NCBI GenBank assembly: GCA_913054565.1
Contig: CAJXHW010000011.1
Location: 1-15,485, forward strand
Reading direction: 5' to 3'
Length of the DNA: 15,485 nucleotides
Source of the DNA: an uncultured Kordia sp.
GTDB taxonomy: Bacteria > Bacteroidota > Bacteroidia > Flavobacteriales > Flavobacteriaceae
Shown: one piece after another, positions 7,413-15,015 of the stretch
Numbering within the stretch: position 1 is the stretch's first letter
How the letters are laid out: the number at the start of each line of letters is the position of its first letter
Position numbers and translations under genes: made by a program
The notes under the pieces: model-generated
Databases searched by the model: none
Told to the model about the DNA's origin: nothing
The model's input: the letters and a program-made list of their open reading frames with translations, nothing else

Positions 7413-10400
7413 CTAATTTCTTCTGTTAAGCTTTTCTTTAGCTGTGTCCACTAAATAATAAACCATAGGAACTAAAAAAACTGTCAAAATTAATGAGGAA
7501 AGCAGTCCACCAATGATTACCCAAGCAAGTCCGTTTTTCCATTCTGCTGCTGTCCCTGTTGCCATTGCAATGGGAAGCATACCAACAACCATTGAAAGAG
7601 TTGTCATCAGGATTGGTCGCATACGTCCTTTTCCTGCAATGATTAAGGCTTCTTTAAAATGTTTGCCTTCTGCTTTTAATTGATTAGTAAAATCGACAAT
7701 TAGAATAGCGTTTTTTACCACTAAGCCCATTAGCATAATTAAACCCAATAAGGCGAATAAACTCAGATTGCTTAACGACAAATTCAATGCAAAAAACGCC
7801 CCAATTGCTGCAACTGGTATAGAAAACAAAACTACAAATGGATAAACAAAACTGTCATACAGTGCCACCATAATCAGGTAAATCAATAAAAACGAAATGA
7901 GTAAAACGGAACCTAATGCTCCAAAACTATCATTCTGTCTTTTGATGTCGCTTCCCCAAGTCATTTGTATTCCGCTTGGCAATGGATTTTCTTTGAGATA
8001 AGCTACTACATCGTCTGCTACAGTTCCTGATGGTCTGCCTAATGCGTCAGAAGTAAGTGTAACTGCTGGTTGTCGGTCTTTCCTTTCTAATAAGGAAGGA
8101 GAATTATCTTGCTCTACGCTTGCAAATTGAGAAACTTCAATGGGTATTCCCATTGGGTTAATGATAGAAAGTTGTTGAACATCTTCAAAATTTTGTCGGC
8201 TAAATTCATCTAACCAAATTCGCACAGGATATTCCGTTCCGTTTTCGGTTAAGGTCGCATCGTCATTTCCTGTAAAGGCAGTTCTTAGGTTCAATCCAAC
8301 ATAAGCCGTTGTTAAACCCAATCGTTGCATTTTATCTTTGTCTGGAATTATTTTGTATTCAGGGCTACCTGCTTCAACGGATAAGCGAACATTATCCGCA
8401 CCGGGAATTTTTTCAATTACCATTTTCAATTCATCACCTGTTTTCATTACCAAATCCAAATTGCTACCGCTTAATGTAATTTCAATTGGTGCTGAACGTG
8501 GAATTAAACCCAATGCTGCCATTGAATAATTGATACTCGGAAATTTTGACTTTAGTTCTTCCCGAAGATTTTTCATAAATGTTTCGGTAGGTAAATTATC
8601 CAATTCTTTTTTTGATTTTAATTGAATAGTGAATTCCGTTTTATTTGCTGAACCTACACCCAAACTTCCAATCCCAGTGCTTGGTCCGCCAATATTGCTG
8701 AATACCGTTGCTACTTCGGGTTGTTGAATAATGTATGTTTCAATTTTTTGAGCAATTAAATTGTTTTGATGTATAGATGTGGACTTATCAAATTCTAATG
8801 CCATTCTAAATTTTCCTTGGTCGCCAGTTGATATTAATTCTTTACCGATAATTCCTTGTTTCATAATGCCTAAAGTCATTGCAAAAAGCACAATAACGAT
8901 ACCTGTAAAAGCTAATTTATGGCTCAACACCCATTCTAATCTTCGACCATACCATTCATTAAAGTTTTCTAATTGAATTTCAAACCACAGTAAAAAGCGA
9001 TTGAAAAAATTGGTAGGTTGTAAGTCTTCTTTTTTGCCAATACGAGAAGCCATCCAAGGCGTTAAAGTAAAACCAACTAATAAACTGGTGAGTGTAGAGG
9101 TTATAACGACAACCGAAAACTGCTTGAGCATATCGGCAACAAATACTTGAAGAAAAAGAATAGGTAAAAAAACCACAACGTCAACTAAGGTGATGGATAA
9201 AGCAGCAAAGCCAATTTCCATTCTGCCATCCATTGCAGCAGATCGTTTGTCTTTACCTTTATCTAAGTGCTTTTGAATGTTTTCTAAAACTACGGTTGCA
9301 TCATCTACCAAAATACCAATGATTAAAGACATTGCAAGCAAGGTCATTAGGTTTAAGGTGTAACCCAAAAGCCACATCACAGCGAATGCGGTAACTAAAG
9401 ATGTTGGAATAGCTACCAATACGATTAAGGAATTTCTAAAACTTCGTAGAAATAAAAGCATTACCAACGATACCAACAGAACCGCTAAGATTAAATCGAA
9501 AACAACGGAATTAACGGCTGCAATCGTGTTGTCGGTGCTATCGTCTGCAATAATAAATTTTACACCCGAACTGGTATTTTGTTGTTCGATGGATTGAAAT
9601 TTTTCTCGAACGGCTTTTGAAACATCTACTGCGTTTGCATCTCCTTGTTTTTTCAGCATTAAACCAATGCCGTTTTTACCGTTGTAGCGACTGATAGAAG
9701 TTGTTTCCTTTACGCCATCTATAACATCTGCTATTTCTTTTACATAAACTGGACTTCCTAATACAGGCATAGCAACTTGGACATTTTTAATATCCTCAAT
9801 AGATGCAAATTTTCCCGTTAAACGAACTGAATTACTTTCTTTTTCGGTTTGCACCTTTCCAGCAGGTAAGTCTAAACCAGAACGATTAATTGCTTCAACA
9901 ACTTGAACCATTGAAATTTTATACAATTTCAGTTTGTCCTGATTTATTTTTACTTGTATTTCTCTTTCTTCACCGCCTAAAACAGTAATCTCTGCAACGC
10001 CTTTTATTTGTTGAATTTGTGGCAAATAATCATCTTTCATTTTTTGATAAAACTCGGTCGCAGACAAATCGCTTGTTGCACTGATAGACATTATCGGCAA
10101 ATCATTTGGCGAAACTTTACTCATTACAGGACTTAAAATATCCTGTGGTAAATCTTTGCGAATGTTGTCAATGTAGCGTTGTGCGTCTTGCATTGACTTA
10201 TCCAAATCTGTTCCATATTTCAGATTAGCTATGATGATAGAAGCATTGGGCAATGATTTTGTAACCAAGTAATCTACACCTTCCAAATTCGATAAAGCGT
10301 CTTCTATTTTTCGTGAAACGGATGTTTCTACTTCGTTTGGTTCTGCACCAGGGTAAACAGTTTTAATTACAACCACAGGCTGGTTAAAGTCAGGCATTAA

Positions 10401-10505
10401 CTCGTAACTTAAATTTTTATACCCGATAAATCCTAATAAAGTAAATACACTGAAAAGCACTATTATCAGCGAAGGACGTTTGATTGATATTTCTGTAATA
10501 TTCAT
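7413..10505 (-). CDS. RND efflux pump, inner-membrane permease (HAE1/AcrB type)
   Basis: A 1030-residue RND transporter. It has a short cytoplasmic start and helix 1 (residues 10-30), the first periplasmic porter region (Y-P-G-A-E-P-N-E-V-E, residues 51-60) and a helix bundle from about 333. Helix 4 carries M-S-L-I-I-G-I-L-V-D-D-A-T-V-V-L-E-N with Asp401 and Asp402, equivalent to the AcrB proton-relay pair. A second porter region follows, then the C-terminal bundle, where V-V-K-N-A-I-L-I-V-D-F holds the relay lysine. The paired aspartates and the lysine place it with drug-type (HAE1) rather than heavy-metal (CzcA) pumps, and it should be active. Known RND pumps exchange protons for drugs, detergents, bile salts or metabolites from the periplasm and outer inner-membrane leaflet. 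The substrate here is unknown. It is the last gene of the operon, 12 bp after the adaptor gene, and ends 9 bp from hairpin B1. Confidence 0.96.
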   Translation of the reverse strand: MNITEISIKRPSLIIVLFSVFTLLGFIGYKNLSYELMPDFNQPVVVIKTVYPGAEPNEVETSVSRKIEDALSNLEGVDYLVTKSLPNASIIIANLKYGTDLDKSMQDAQRYIDNIRKDLPQDILSPVMSKVSPNDLPIMSISATSDLSATEFYQKMKDDYLPQIQQIKGVAEITVLGGEEREIQVKINQDKLKLYKISMVQVVEAINRSGLDLPAGKVQTEKESNSVRLTGKFASIEDIKNVQVAMPVLGSPVYVKEIADVIDGVKETTSISRYNGKNGIGLMLKKQGDANAVDVSKAVREKFQSIEQQNTSSGVKFIIADDSTDNTIAAVNSVVFDLILAVLLVSLVMLLFLRSFRNSLIVLVAIPTSLVTAFAVMWLLGYTLNLMTLLAMSLIIGILVDDATVVLENIQKHLDKGKDKRSAAMDGRMEIGFAALSITLVDVVVFLPILFLQVFVADMLKQFSVVVITSTLTSLLVGFTLTPWMASRIGKKEDLQPTNFFNRFLLWFEIQLENFNEWYGRRLEWVLSHKLAFTGIVIVLFAMTLGIMKQGIIGKELISTGDQGKFRMALEFDKSTSIHQNNLIAQKIETYIIQQPEVATVFSNIGGPSTGIGSLGVGSANKTEFTIQLKSKKELDNLPTETFMKNLREELKSKFPSINYSMAALGLIPRSAPIEITLSGSNLDLVMKTGDELKMVIEKIPGADNVRLSVEAGSPEYKIIPDKDKMQRLGLTTAYVGLNLRTAFTGNDDATLTENGTEYPVRIWLDEFSRQNFEDVQQLSIINPMGIPIEVSQFASVEQDNSPSLLERKDRQPAVTLTSDALGRPSGTVADDVVAYLKENPLPSGIQMTWGSDIKRQNDSFGALGSVLLISFLLIYLIMVALYDSFVYPFVVLFSIPVAAIGAFFALNLSLSNLSLFALLGLIMLMGLVVKNAILIVDFTNQLKAEGKHFKEALIIAGKGRMRPILMTTLSMVVGMLPIAMATGTAAEWKNGLAWVIIGGLLSSLILTVFLVPMVYYLVDTAKEKLNRRN

Positions 10506-10517
10506 TTTTCGCTGATT

Positions 10518-11588
10518 TTATTTAACAGTTACATTCGCCCCATCAAAAAGATTGATGAAGCCATTCGTTACAATTACATCACCTTCATTTAACCCATTTG
10601 AAACAACTGCTTTGTTTTGTATCTTGTTTGATATAGTGATGTTTTGCAAAAGGGCTTTGCCATTTTGCACTATGTAAACTTGCGGTTGGTTTTCAGTTCC
10701 TTGTATGGCAGAAGACGGAATGATAATTCCCCTTCCAGACGTTTCGCTTTTGAGTAAAACTTTACCAAACATCCCAGATTTTATTTTCAAGTCCGATGTG
10801 TTACTTACCGTAAACTGAACAGGAAAACTACTGCCCATATTAGCTTTACTGCCAATCATAGTAGTTTTTCCAGTCAATAGGATTTCAGTATAGGCATCTG
10901 CCGAAAGTGAATAGCTTTGATTTAATTTAAACTGACTTAAATCTTTTTCGGGAACATTTACGGTGAATTTTAAAGTTGTAATGTCCGTTATTTGGAGTAA
11001 TGGAACTCCCGGTGCAGCAAAAGCTCCTTCCTCACTTAATTTTGCAGTAACAACTCCGTTAAAAGGTGCTTTGATGGTCGTTTTGTTTATCTGCTCCAAC
11101 AAAGTTGCTTTCTGAACTTTTGCAGATTTCAAACCTAATTCTGCTTTTTCTAATTGAACACCTTGAATGGCATCTGCTTTAGCCAAAATGGTATAGCGAT
11201 TTACATCTGCTTCCAATCCTTCTATTTGCACTTCAATGGTTTGCAGTTGCAATTTCAGCAATGAATTATCCAATTGAATTAAAGGTTGACCTTTACTTAC
11301 CACGCTTCCAGCATCAACTAAAATGGCGTTAATTTTCCCTTGTAATTCGGCACTTTTTTTTGTTTCCTTGTTGGGCTCAAATGTGCCTGAATAAGAAAAT
11401 TCTGCATTCACATTTTCAAGTTGCAATGTATCTACTTGAACATTTATAGCTTGTTCTTTATCGTATTGATAGACTTTACTCTGCGTAATTTCCTTGTTTG
11501 TTTTCAACTTAATTACCACAATGGCAATTATCGCCAACGGAATGATGACGTAGAGTGCTTTTTTTAGGATTGATGATTTTGTATTCAT
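10518..11588 (-). CDS. RND efflux periplasmic adaptor (membrane fusion protein)
   Basis: A 356-residue adaptor. Residues 9-27 form an N-terminal membrane anchor or signal sequence; no lipobox is present. The lipoyl half-motifs flank a coiled-coil hairpin: A-E-L-Q-G-K-I-N-A-I-L-V-D-A-G-S-V-V-S-K-G-Q (about 80-101) and T-I-K-A-P-F-N-G-V-V (about 172-181). The helices between are 110-165. A beta-barrel domain (F-T-V-N-V-P-E-K-D-L) and a membrane-proximal domain (I-I-I-P-S-S-A-I-Q) follow. The length is usual for AcrA/MexA-like proteins. It should join the RND pump to the TolC-type channel encoded by its neighbours. It lies 8 bp after the outer-membrane-factor gene and 12 bp before the pump gene, in the same operon. 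Confidence 0.95.
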   Translation of the reverse strand: MNTKSSILKKALYVIIPLAIIAIVVIKLKTNKEITQSKVYQYDKEQAINVQVDTLQLENVNAEFSYSGTFEPNKETKKSAELQGKINAILVDAGSVVSKGQPLIQLDNSLLKLQLQTIEVQIEGLEADVNRYTILAKADAIQGVQLEKAELGLKSAKVQKATLLEQINKTTIKAPFNGVVTAKLSEEGAFAAPGVPLLQITDITTLKFTVNVPEKDLSQFKLNQSYSLSADAYTEILLTGKTTMIGSKANMGSSFPVQFTVSNTSDLKIKSGMFGKVLLKSETSGRGIIIPSSAIQGTENQPQVYIVQNGKALLQNITISNKIQNKAVVSNGLNEGDVIVTNGFINLFDGANVTVK

Positions 11589-11596
11589 TGTGATAA

Positions 11597-12931
11597 TTAT
11601 TTGATTATTGAAATATTTCCAGTGAGTTTTTTAAGTTCTAAGTCTGCTTTTAGGTAATCAATTACAGCAGATAGGTAGGTTTGTTGTGCTTCACGAAAAG
11701 CATTGTCTGCAAGAAAAACATCTGTTAAACTTGCCGTTCCTTGTTTCTGTTGAAGAACGGTTTGCTCATAGATTGTTTGTGCCAATTGGATTTGTTCTGT
11801 TGTGGTTTCTACCGTTTTTTTAGCGACTTCTCTTTGTATTTTGGCATTTTCAACTTGCATATTGTTTTGTTCGGTAAGCATTCCAAATTGAAGTTCGTTG
11901 TTTCGGAGTTCAAGCGTTTTCTGATTTATTTTTCGCAGTGTAACCGTTCCATTAAATAATGGATAAGATAATTGAACACCTGCAAAACCAATCGGATAAA
12001 AATCAAGGAAAGAAGCAGGTTGTCCGTTATAACCAAAGCCCGTTGTTCCATACATTCCAACCAGATTTAGCGAAGGCAAATACCTTGTTTTGTTGAGTGT
12101 GTTGAGTTCACTTGATAATAAGCGATTTTGAGTTTTTATGATACGAATATCTAAGGTTGATGCAGGAGTGTATTCATTTGTGTTTTGATATTGAATGTTT
12201 GGTTCAATTTGCAGATTTTGTTCAATGGAAATACCCATAGCAAATTTCATCGCATTTAGAACCTGCTCGTATTTGCTTTTGATGGTTTCCTTTTGGGTGG
12301 TTAATTGTGATACTTGTAATTTTACCTTGCTTACATCTGTTCCTTTGGCAAGCAATTGTTCATTGAGCAATTGCATATTTTTTAGAAGTCTTTCTGCATT
12401 AATCAGATTACTGTCAATAAATGCCAATTGATGATGCAAGATTTGGGCATTGTAATACAAATTGGAAATTTCAAAATAGATTTGCTCCTCCGTTTTTTGA
12501 TACTGTAAGTCGGTCAATTCCGAAGCGATTTTTGTTGTTTGTATAGCTCCATAAACTTGTGGATTATACAATGGCATTGAGAGTTGCAAGTTTGCGTTTA
12601 TGTTGTGCGGAACGCCAAACTGCATTGCTCTGTATTCACCTTCAGGTAATGCAGGATTAAAAGCATTCACTGGTAAAAGCTGATAGGGCAGGTTTGCAAA
12701 ATACTTGTAATCCGCATTGGCTGTTACTTTCGGAATTAAATTGGCTTTGGCTTCTTTTTCTCTTTGTTCGCCAATAGCGATATTGTTTCTGTTCATTTGC
12801 AGGTTTTTGTTATGAACCTGTGCGGTGTCAATACATTGTTGCAACGACAAAGTTTGTGCTTGTGCAGATTGAAAGCCTCCTATTATCAATAATAGAGCAA
12901 CATAATGTTTGTGAATATTCGCTAACTTCAT
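11597..12931 (-). CDS. TolC-family outer membrane efflux protein
   Basis: A 444-residue outer membrane factor. Residues 1-25 form a cleavable signal peptide (hydrophobic core, then S-A-Q-A before Q-T-L-S-L). The mature start T-L-S-L-Q-Q-C-I-D-T-A is the usual opening of outer membrane efflux (OEP) domains. Two internal repeats, each with long alpha-helical hairpins, fill about 30-235 and 255-440, with beta-strand stretches such as Q-L-S-M-P-L-Y and Q-L-S-Y-P-L-F-N-G at equivalent places. That repeat of S-M/Y-P-L is characteristic of the barrel strands. It should form a trimeric channel through the outer membrane and periplasm and dock to the adaptor and pump encoded next. There is no lipobox, unlike many Gram-negative homologues. 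The gene sits 13 bp after the cupin gene. Confidence 0.95.
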   Translation of the reverse strand: MKLANIHKHYVALLLIIGGFQSAQAQTLSLQQCIDTAQVHNKNLQMNRNNIAIGEQREKEAKANLIPKVTANADYKYFANLPYQLLPVNAFNPALPEGEYRAMQFGVPHNINANLQLSMPLYNPQVYGAIQTTKIASELTDLQYQKTEEQIYFEISNLYYNAQILHHQLAFIDSNLINAERLLKNMQLLNEQLLAKGTDVSKVKLQVSQLTTQKETIKSKYEQVLNAMKFAMGISIEQNLQIEPNIQYQNTNEYTPASTLDIRIIKTQNRLLSSELNTLNKTRYLPSLNLVGMYGTTGFGYNGQPASFLDFYPIGFAGVQLSYPLFNGTVTLRKINQKTLELRNNELQFGMLTEQNNMQVENAKIQREVAKKTVETTTEQIQLAQTIYEQTVLQQKQGTASLTDVFLADNAFREAQQTYLSAVIDYLKADLELKKLTGNISIIK

Positions 12932-12944
12932 TGGTCAATTTTTT

Positions 12945-13232
12945 TTACTTAATGAGAATTAATTGACTTTCAATTGTTCCTACAACCCAATGTTTTACCA
13001 TTGGTTCAATGTTTACAAAATCACCAGATAATAGTGTTTCTTTTATTCCATTTTCATTTTCAAAAATCACTTCTCCTTCCACGCAAATCAAAATTGCTGG
13101 TGTTTTGGTAATATGCTCTTTTAACTTTTCGCTTTTCAAAATTTGAATAGCTGTTGCGTTACCCAGTTCACTTTTGAAAAGAGAAGTTGCTGAAACTGGT
13201 TTTTCTTGTGTATGTAATTCCTTTATGTTCAT
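12945..13232 (-). CDS. Small cupin-domain protein
   Basis: A 95-residue single-cupin protein without signal peptide. A strand-rich core runs P-A-I-L-I-C-V-E-G-E-V-I-F (residues 45-57), then L-L-S-G-D-F-V-N-I-E-P-M-V-K-H-W (67-82). This resembles cupin motif 1 (G-E-V) and motif 2 (G-D ... P ... H). The metal-ligand set is incomplete: His40 and His81 are present, but the H-x-H pair and the motif 1 glutamate are not clearly complete. It may bind a small ligand rather than catalyse a reaction; this is inference. Its ATG overlaps the TGA of the lipoprotein gene by 4 nt (13229-13232) and the outer-membrane-factor gene follows 13 bp later, so it is a genuine member of the operon. I know of no assigned function for such a protein beside an RND pump. 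Confidence 0.75.
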   Translation of the reverse strand: MNIKELHTQEKPVSATSLFKSELGNATAIQILKSEKLKEHITKTPAILICVEGEVIFENENGIKETLLSGDFVNIEPMVKHWVVGTIESQLILIK

Positions 13233-13690
13233 TGGAAGTATTGATTAAATGTTGTGAATGAAATTTGAATATTTTCAAAATGCTTTGATGCTTCGGTTTC
13301 ATCTTTAGCTTCTGAAAGTTCTTTTACCAAATCAATATATGGCAACAGCCACTTGTGCAATTCATCGTGGGCTTTGCCTTTCATTGTGCAGTTTGAAGTA
13401 AGTAAATCAATGTTTGATTGTAGTTTTTCAGATAATGATTTGTAATCTTTTTGCTCGACTTTAGAAAAGGAAACAACATCATTTTCCATATTTCTGATAT
13501 GAGTTAGCATATTGGCAACAACTTGCCATTTTTCACCATTGTTAAGTTCGATGACTTCACTTTCATCATCGTGATGATGATCATTATGTTCGGCAACTTC
13601 TTTTTGATTATTTAATTTCTCGTTTGTGGAATTGCCACAACTGTATAGCAATAAGCTACCTACGGCAAATGTTAAGATTAATTTATTCAT
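13229..13690 (-). CDS. His/Asp-rich putative lipoprotein, possibly metal-binding
   Basis: A 153-residue lipoprotein. The signal peptide (MNKLILTFAVGSLLLYSC) puts the lipidated cysteine at residue 18, with G-N-S after it. A linker then carries a cluster of acidic and histidine residues, E-H-N-D-H-H-H-D-D-E-S-E (34-45), suggestive of metal binding. The rest is predicted helical, probably a four-helix bundle: the segment with C101, T-M-K-G and A-H-D-E-L-H (102-112), then K-W-L-L-P-Y, contains Cys and two His that could be ligands. I have seen the M-K-G-x-x-H-D-x-L-H-x-W-L motif in Bacteroidota hypothetical proteins but know no function for it. Its start overlaps the previous membrane gene by 8 nt and its stop overlaps the cupin gene by 4 nt, so the three are translationally linked. 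Metal binding is inferred, not shown. Confidence 0.75.
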   Translation of the reverse strand: MNKLILTFAVGSLLLYSCGNSTNEKLNNQKEVAEHNDHHHDDESEVIELNNGEKWQVVANMLTHIRNMENDVVSFSKVEQKDYKSLSEKLQSNIDLLTSNCTMKGKAHDELHKWLLPYIDLVKELSEAKDETEASKHFENIQISFTTFNQYFQ

Positions 13691-14087
13691 TATGATTTTT
13701 ATTTAATTGTTTATTGATAGTGAAAAATGCAATGATGGCAAATACAAGCGTTACCGTAATTCTGAAAATCATTGCACCGATGGTTTTTGTTTCATAAATA
13801 CCACCAGAATTGATGTGAATTTGCAGTCCGATAAATGCAGCTATCAGTATGAGTGTTGAAATTCCCAAGGGTATAGTAGTCCAATTTTTGACTTTAACAA
13901 AACCATAGGCGGCTAAAAGATAAAGAATGCTACTGATGAAATTTGACCAAACTACAAACAAAACATAATTGCCTTCCTTGGCTCTGATACCAAACAAATC
14001 AAAAATTACTGATGTGCTTAGAAAAAGAGTAAGCAAGCCAAAGGCTGTTAGAATTACGGCTGATGTATTGAGGACATACTTTTTCAT
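13683..14087 (-). CDS. Four-helix inner membrane protein, function unknown
   Basis: A 134-residue membrane protein that I do not recognise. Four hydrophobic segments are seen, at about residues 7-29, 42-64, 70-92 and 103-125. The C-terminal end is polar and basic (N-K-Q-L-N-K-N-H-N-E). No catalytic motif is visible. The gene lies between the TetR gene (4-nt overlap at 14084-14087) and the lipoprotein gene (8-nt overlap), so it is firmly part of the operon. One possibility is that it works with the lipoprotein and cupin as a sensor or accessory unit for the pump; that is speculation from context. It is not related by eye to the broken four-helix protein at 6636-7037. Confidence 0.75.
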   Translation of the reverse strand: MKKYVLNTSAVILTAFGLLTLFLSTSVIFDLFGIRAKEGNYVLFVVWSNFISSILYLLAAYGFVKVKNWTTIPLGISTLILIAAFIGLQIHINSGGIYETKTIGAMIFRITVTLVFAIIAFFTINKQLNKNHNE

Positions 14088-14674
14088 TTGGATTTTATTA
14101 GAGTTAAAACAGCCTGTATCATATTATCACCGTTTCTGTTTATGTCAAATTGAAAATTAGCAACTCTCCATTTAAACATTTGCAATCGGAAAGTTCCCAT
14201 CACGATATGAATTAACTCATCAGAAGTAATGGAATTAGTGAAAATGTTTTTTTGTTGACCTTCCATTATGATAGGCATCAAGTGCTTCATTTTAATCTGC
14301 ATAATTTTTAGAATGGTTTCATTGATACGTTCACTTTCTTCCATCAATCCGTCAGAGAATACTGCCACTACAAAATGTGGATGCTTTTTAAAAAATGAAA
14401 ATTGATTTTGAAATAGCGTTGTAAATTTTTCTTCGGGCGATTGTTCGCTTGCAATTGCATTCGTATAACGTTCATCCATACTCTTAGCAAGATATTCAAG
14501 TAAGGCAATAATGATTTCTTCCTTGCTTGTGAAATGCCTGTAAATGGCACTTTCAGAAAACTTCATTTCCTTTGCCAAGTTCTTAATTGTTAGGCCACTT
14601 ATTCCCGAAGCAGTTAATATTTTACCCGCTGCTTCAATGATTTCGAGCTGTCTATTTGAAATTTCTGCTATCAT
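14084..14674 (-). CDS. TetR/AcrR-family transcriptional regulator
   Basis: A 196-residue repressor-type protein. The N-terminal TetR DNA-binding domain is clear: R-Q-L-E-I-I-E-A-A-G-K-I-L (residues 8-20), then G-L-T-I-K-N-L-A-K-E-M-K-F-S-E-S-A-I-Y-R-H-F (25-46) as the helix-turn-helix, followed by S-K-E-E-I-I-I-A-L-L. The remaining helical domain would bind an unknown ligand; its sequence does not show which. TetR proteins next to RND pump genes usually repress them and release when a pump substrate binds. Here the gene is first in the operon, so it would also repress itself. A candidate operator lies 15 bp upstream of the ATG, at the expected transcription start. The gene overlaps the membrane-protein gene by 4 nt. 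Confidence 0.92.
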   Translation of the reverse strand: MIAEISNRQLEIIEAAGKILTASGISGLTIKNLAKEMKFSESAIYRHFTSKEEIIIALLEYLAKSMDERYTNAIASEQSPEEKFTTLFQNQFSFFKKHPHFVVAVFSDGLMEESERINETILKIMQIKMKHLMPIIMEGQQKNIFTNSITSDELIHIVMGTFRLQMFKWRVANFQFDINRNGDNMIQAVLTLIKSK

Positions 14675-14688
14675 TTTTAATTTACGTT

Positions 14689-14702
14689 AGTGAGTATTCA
14701 CT
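14689..14702. promoter_or_regulatory. Candidate TetR operator
   Basis: AGTGAGTATTCACT, an inverted repeat with 5-bp arms AGTGA/TCACT and a 4-bp centre. It sits between the -7 box (14706-14713) and the tetR ATG, over the expected transcription start, the position at which a bound repressor would block initiation. The AGTGA..TCACT form is common among TetR-family operators. The regulator bound here is inferred to be the adjacent TetR protein. Confidence 0.6.
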
Positions 14703-14705
14703 CTA

Positions 14706-14737
14706 CAAAGATAATTGAATTATTTTCACACACACAA
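14706..14737 (-). promoter_or_regulatory. Bacteroidota-type promoter of the efflux operon
   Basis: On the minus strand TATCTTTG (14706-14713) matches TAnnTTTG exactly. A TTG (14735-14737) lies 21 nt further upstream, near the expected -33 position. Another short palindrome, CACAA (14733-14737) with TTGTG (14742-14746), overlaps the -33 site and could be a second regulatory site or chance. Confidence 0.6.
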
Positions 14738-14792
14738 GTTTTTGTGGACAATACTTTAAAATGTAACCAAAATCTTCTGGTGAGGTGGGTAA

Positions 14793-14857
14793 TTGGCTCT
14801 TTTGGGGTTTGCCTTTGTATCGGCTTGTGTGGAAGGGGCAAACCCCAAATGTGCCAA
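14793..14857. repeat. Conserved long hairpin element B, copy 2
   Basis: Outer stem TTGGC (14793-14797) pairs with GCCAA (14853-14857), 5 bp. Internal loop TCTT (14798-14801) faces ATGT (14849-14852). The inner stem TTGGGGTTTGCC (14802-14813) pairs perfectly with GGCAAACCCCAA (14837-14848), 12 bp. The 23-nt loop contains GGCTTGTG (14822-14829). Same plan as the copy at 7335-7403, same strand sense, different stem sequences. It lies upstream of the operon promoter. Confidence 0.75.
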
Positions 14858-14870
14858 CGTGGTTAGGCTA

Positions 14871-14914
14871 AAATTATTTTTTAAAATGTGCGGTGGGGAA
14901 ATTTTTAAAATAAT
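14871..14914. repeat. AT-rich segment with G-rich centre, copy 2
   Basis: AAATTATTTTTTAAAAT (14871-14887), then GTGCGGTGGGG (14888-14898), then AAATTTTTAAAATAAT (14899-14914). The two flanks can pair imperfectly around the G-rich core. It has the same layout as 7279-7321 and again lies next to hairpin B. Confidence 0.5.
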
Positions 14915-15015
14915 CGGGTCGATCAGTGTGTCGCCAAAGTCAGTCTGTAAGTTTATGTTAAGATGTTCGATCTTTAGATGCCTGTTTTCGAAGTATGGTC
15001 GTTCTTTTGGCTTGC

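Noticed and set aside
7413..10505. RND pump as a heavy-metal (CzcA-type) exporter
   Set aside because: Helix 4 has the Asp-Asp pair and the second bundle the lysine of drug-type pumps; the metal-pump pattern of charged residues is not seen. The His-rich lipoprotein nearby keeps a metal link open only by context.
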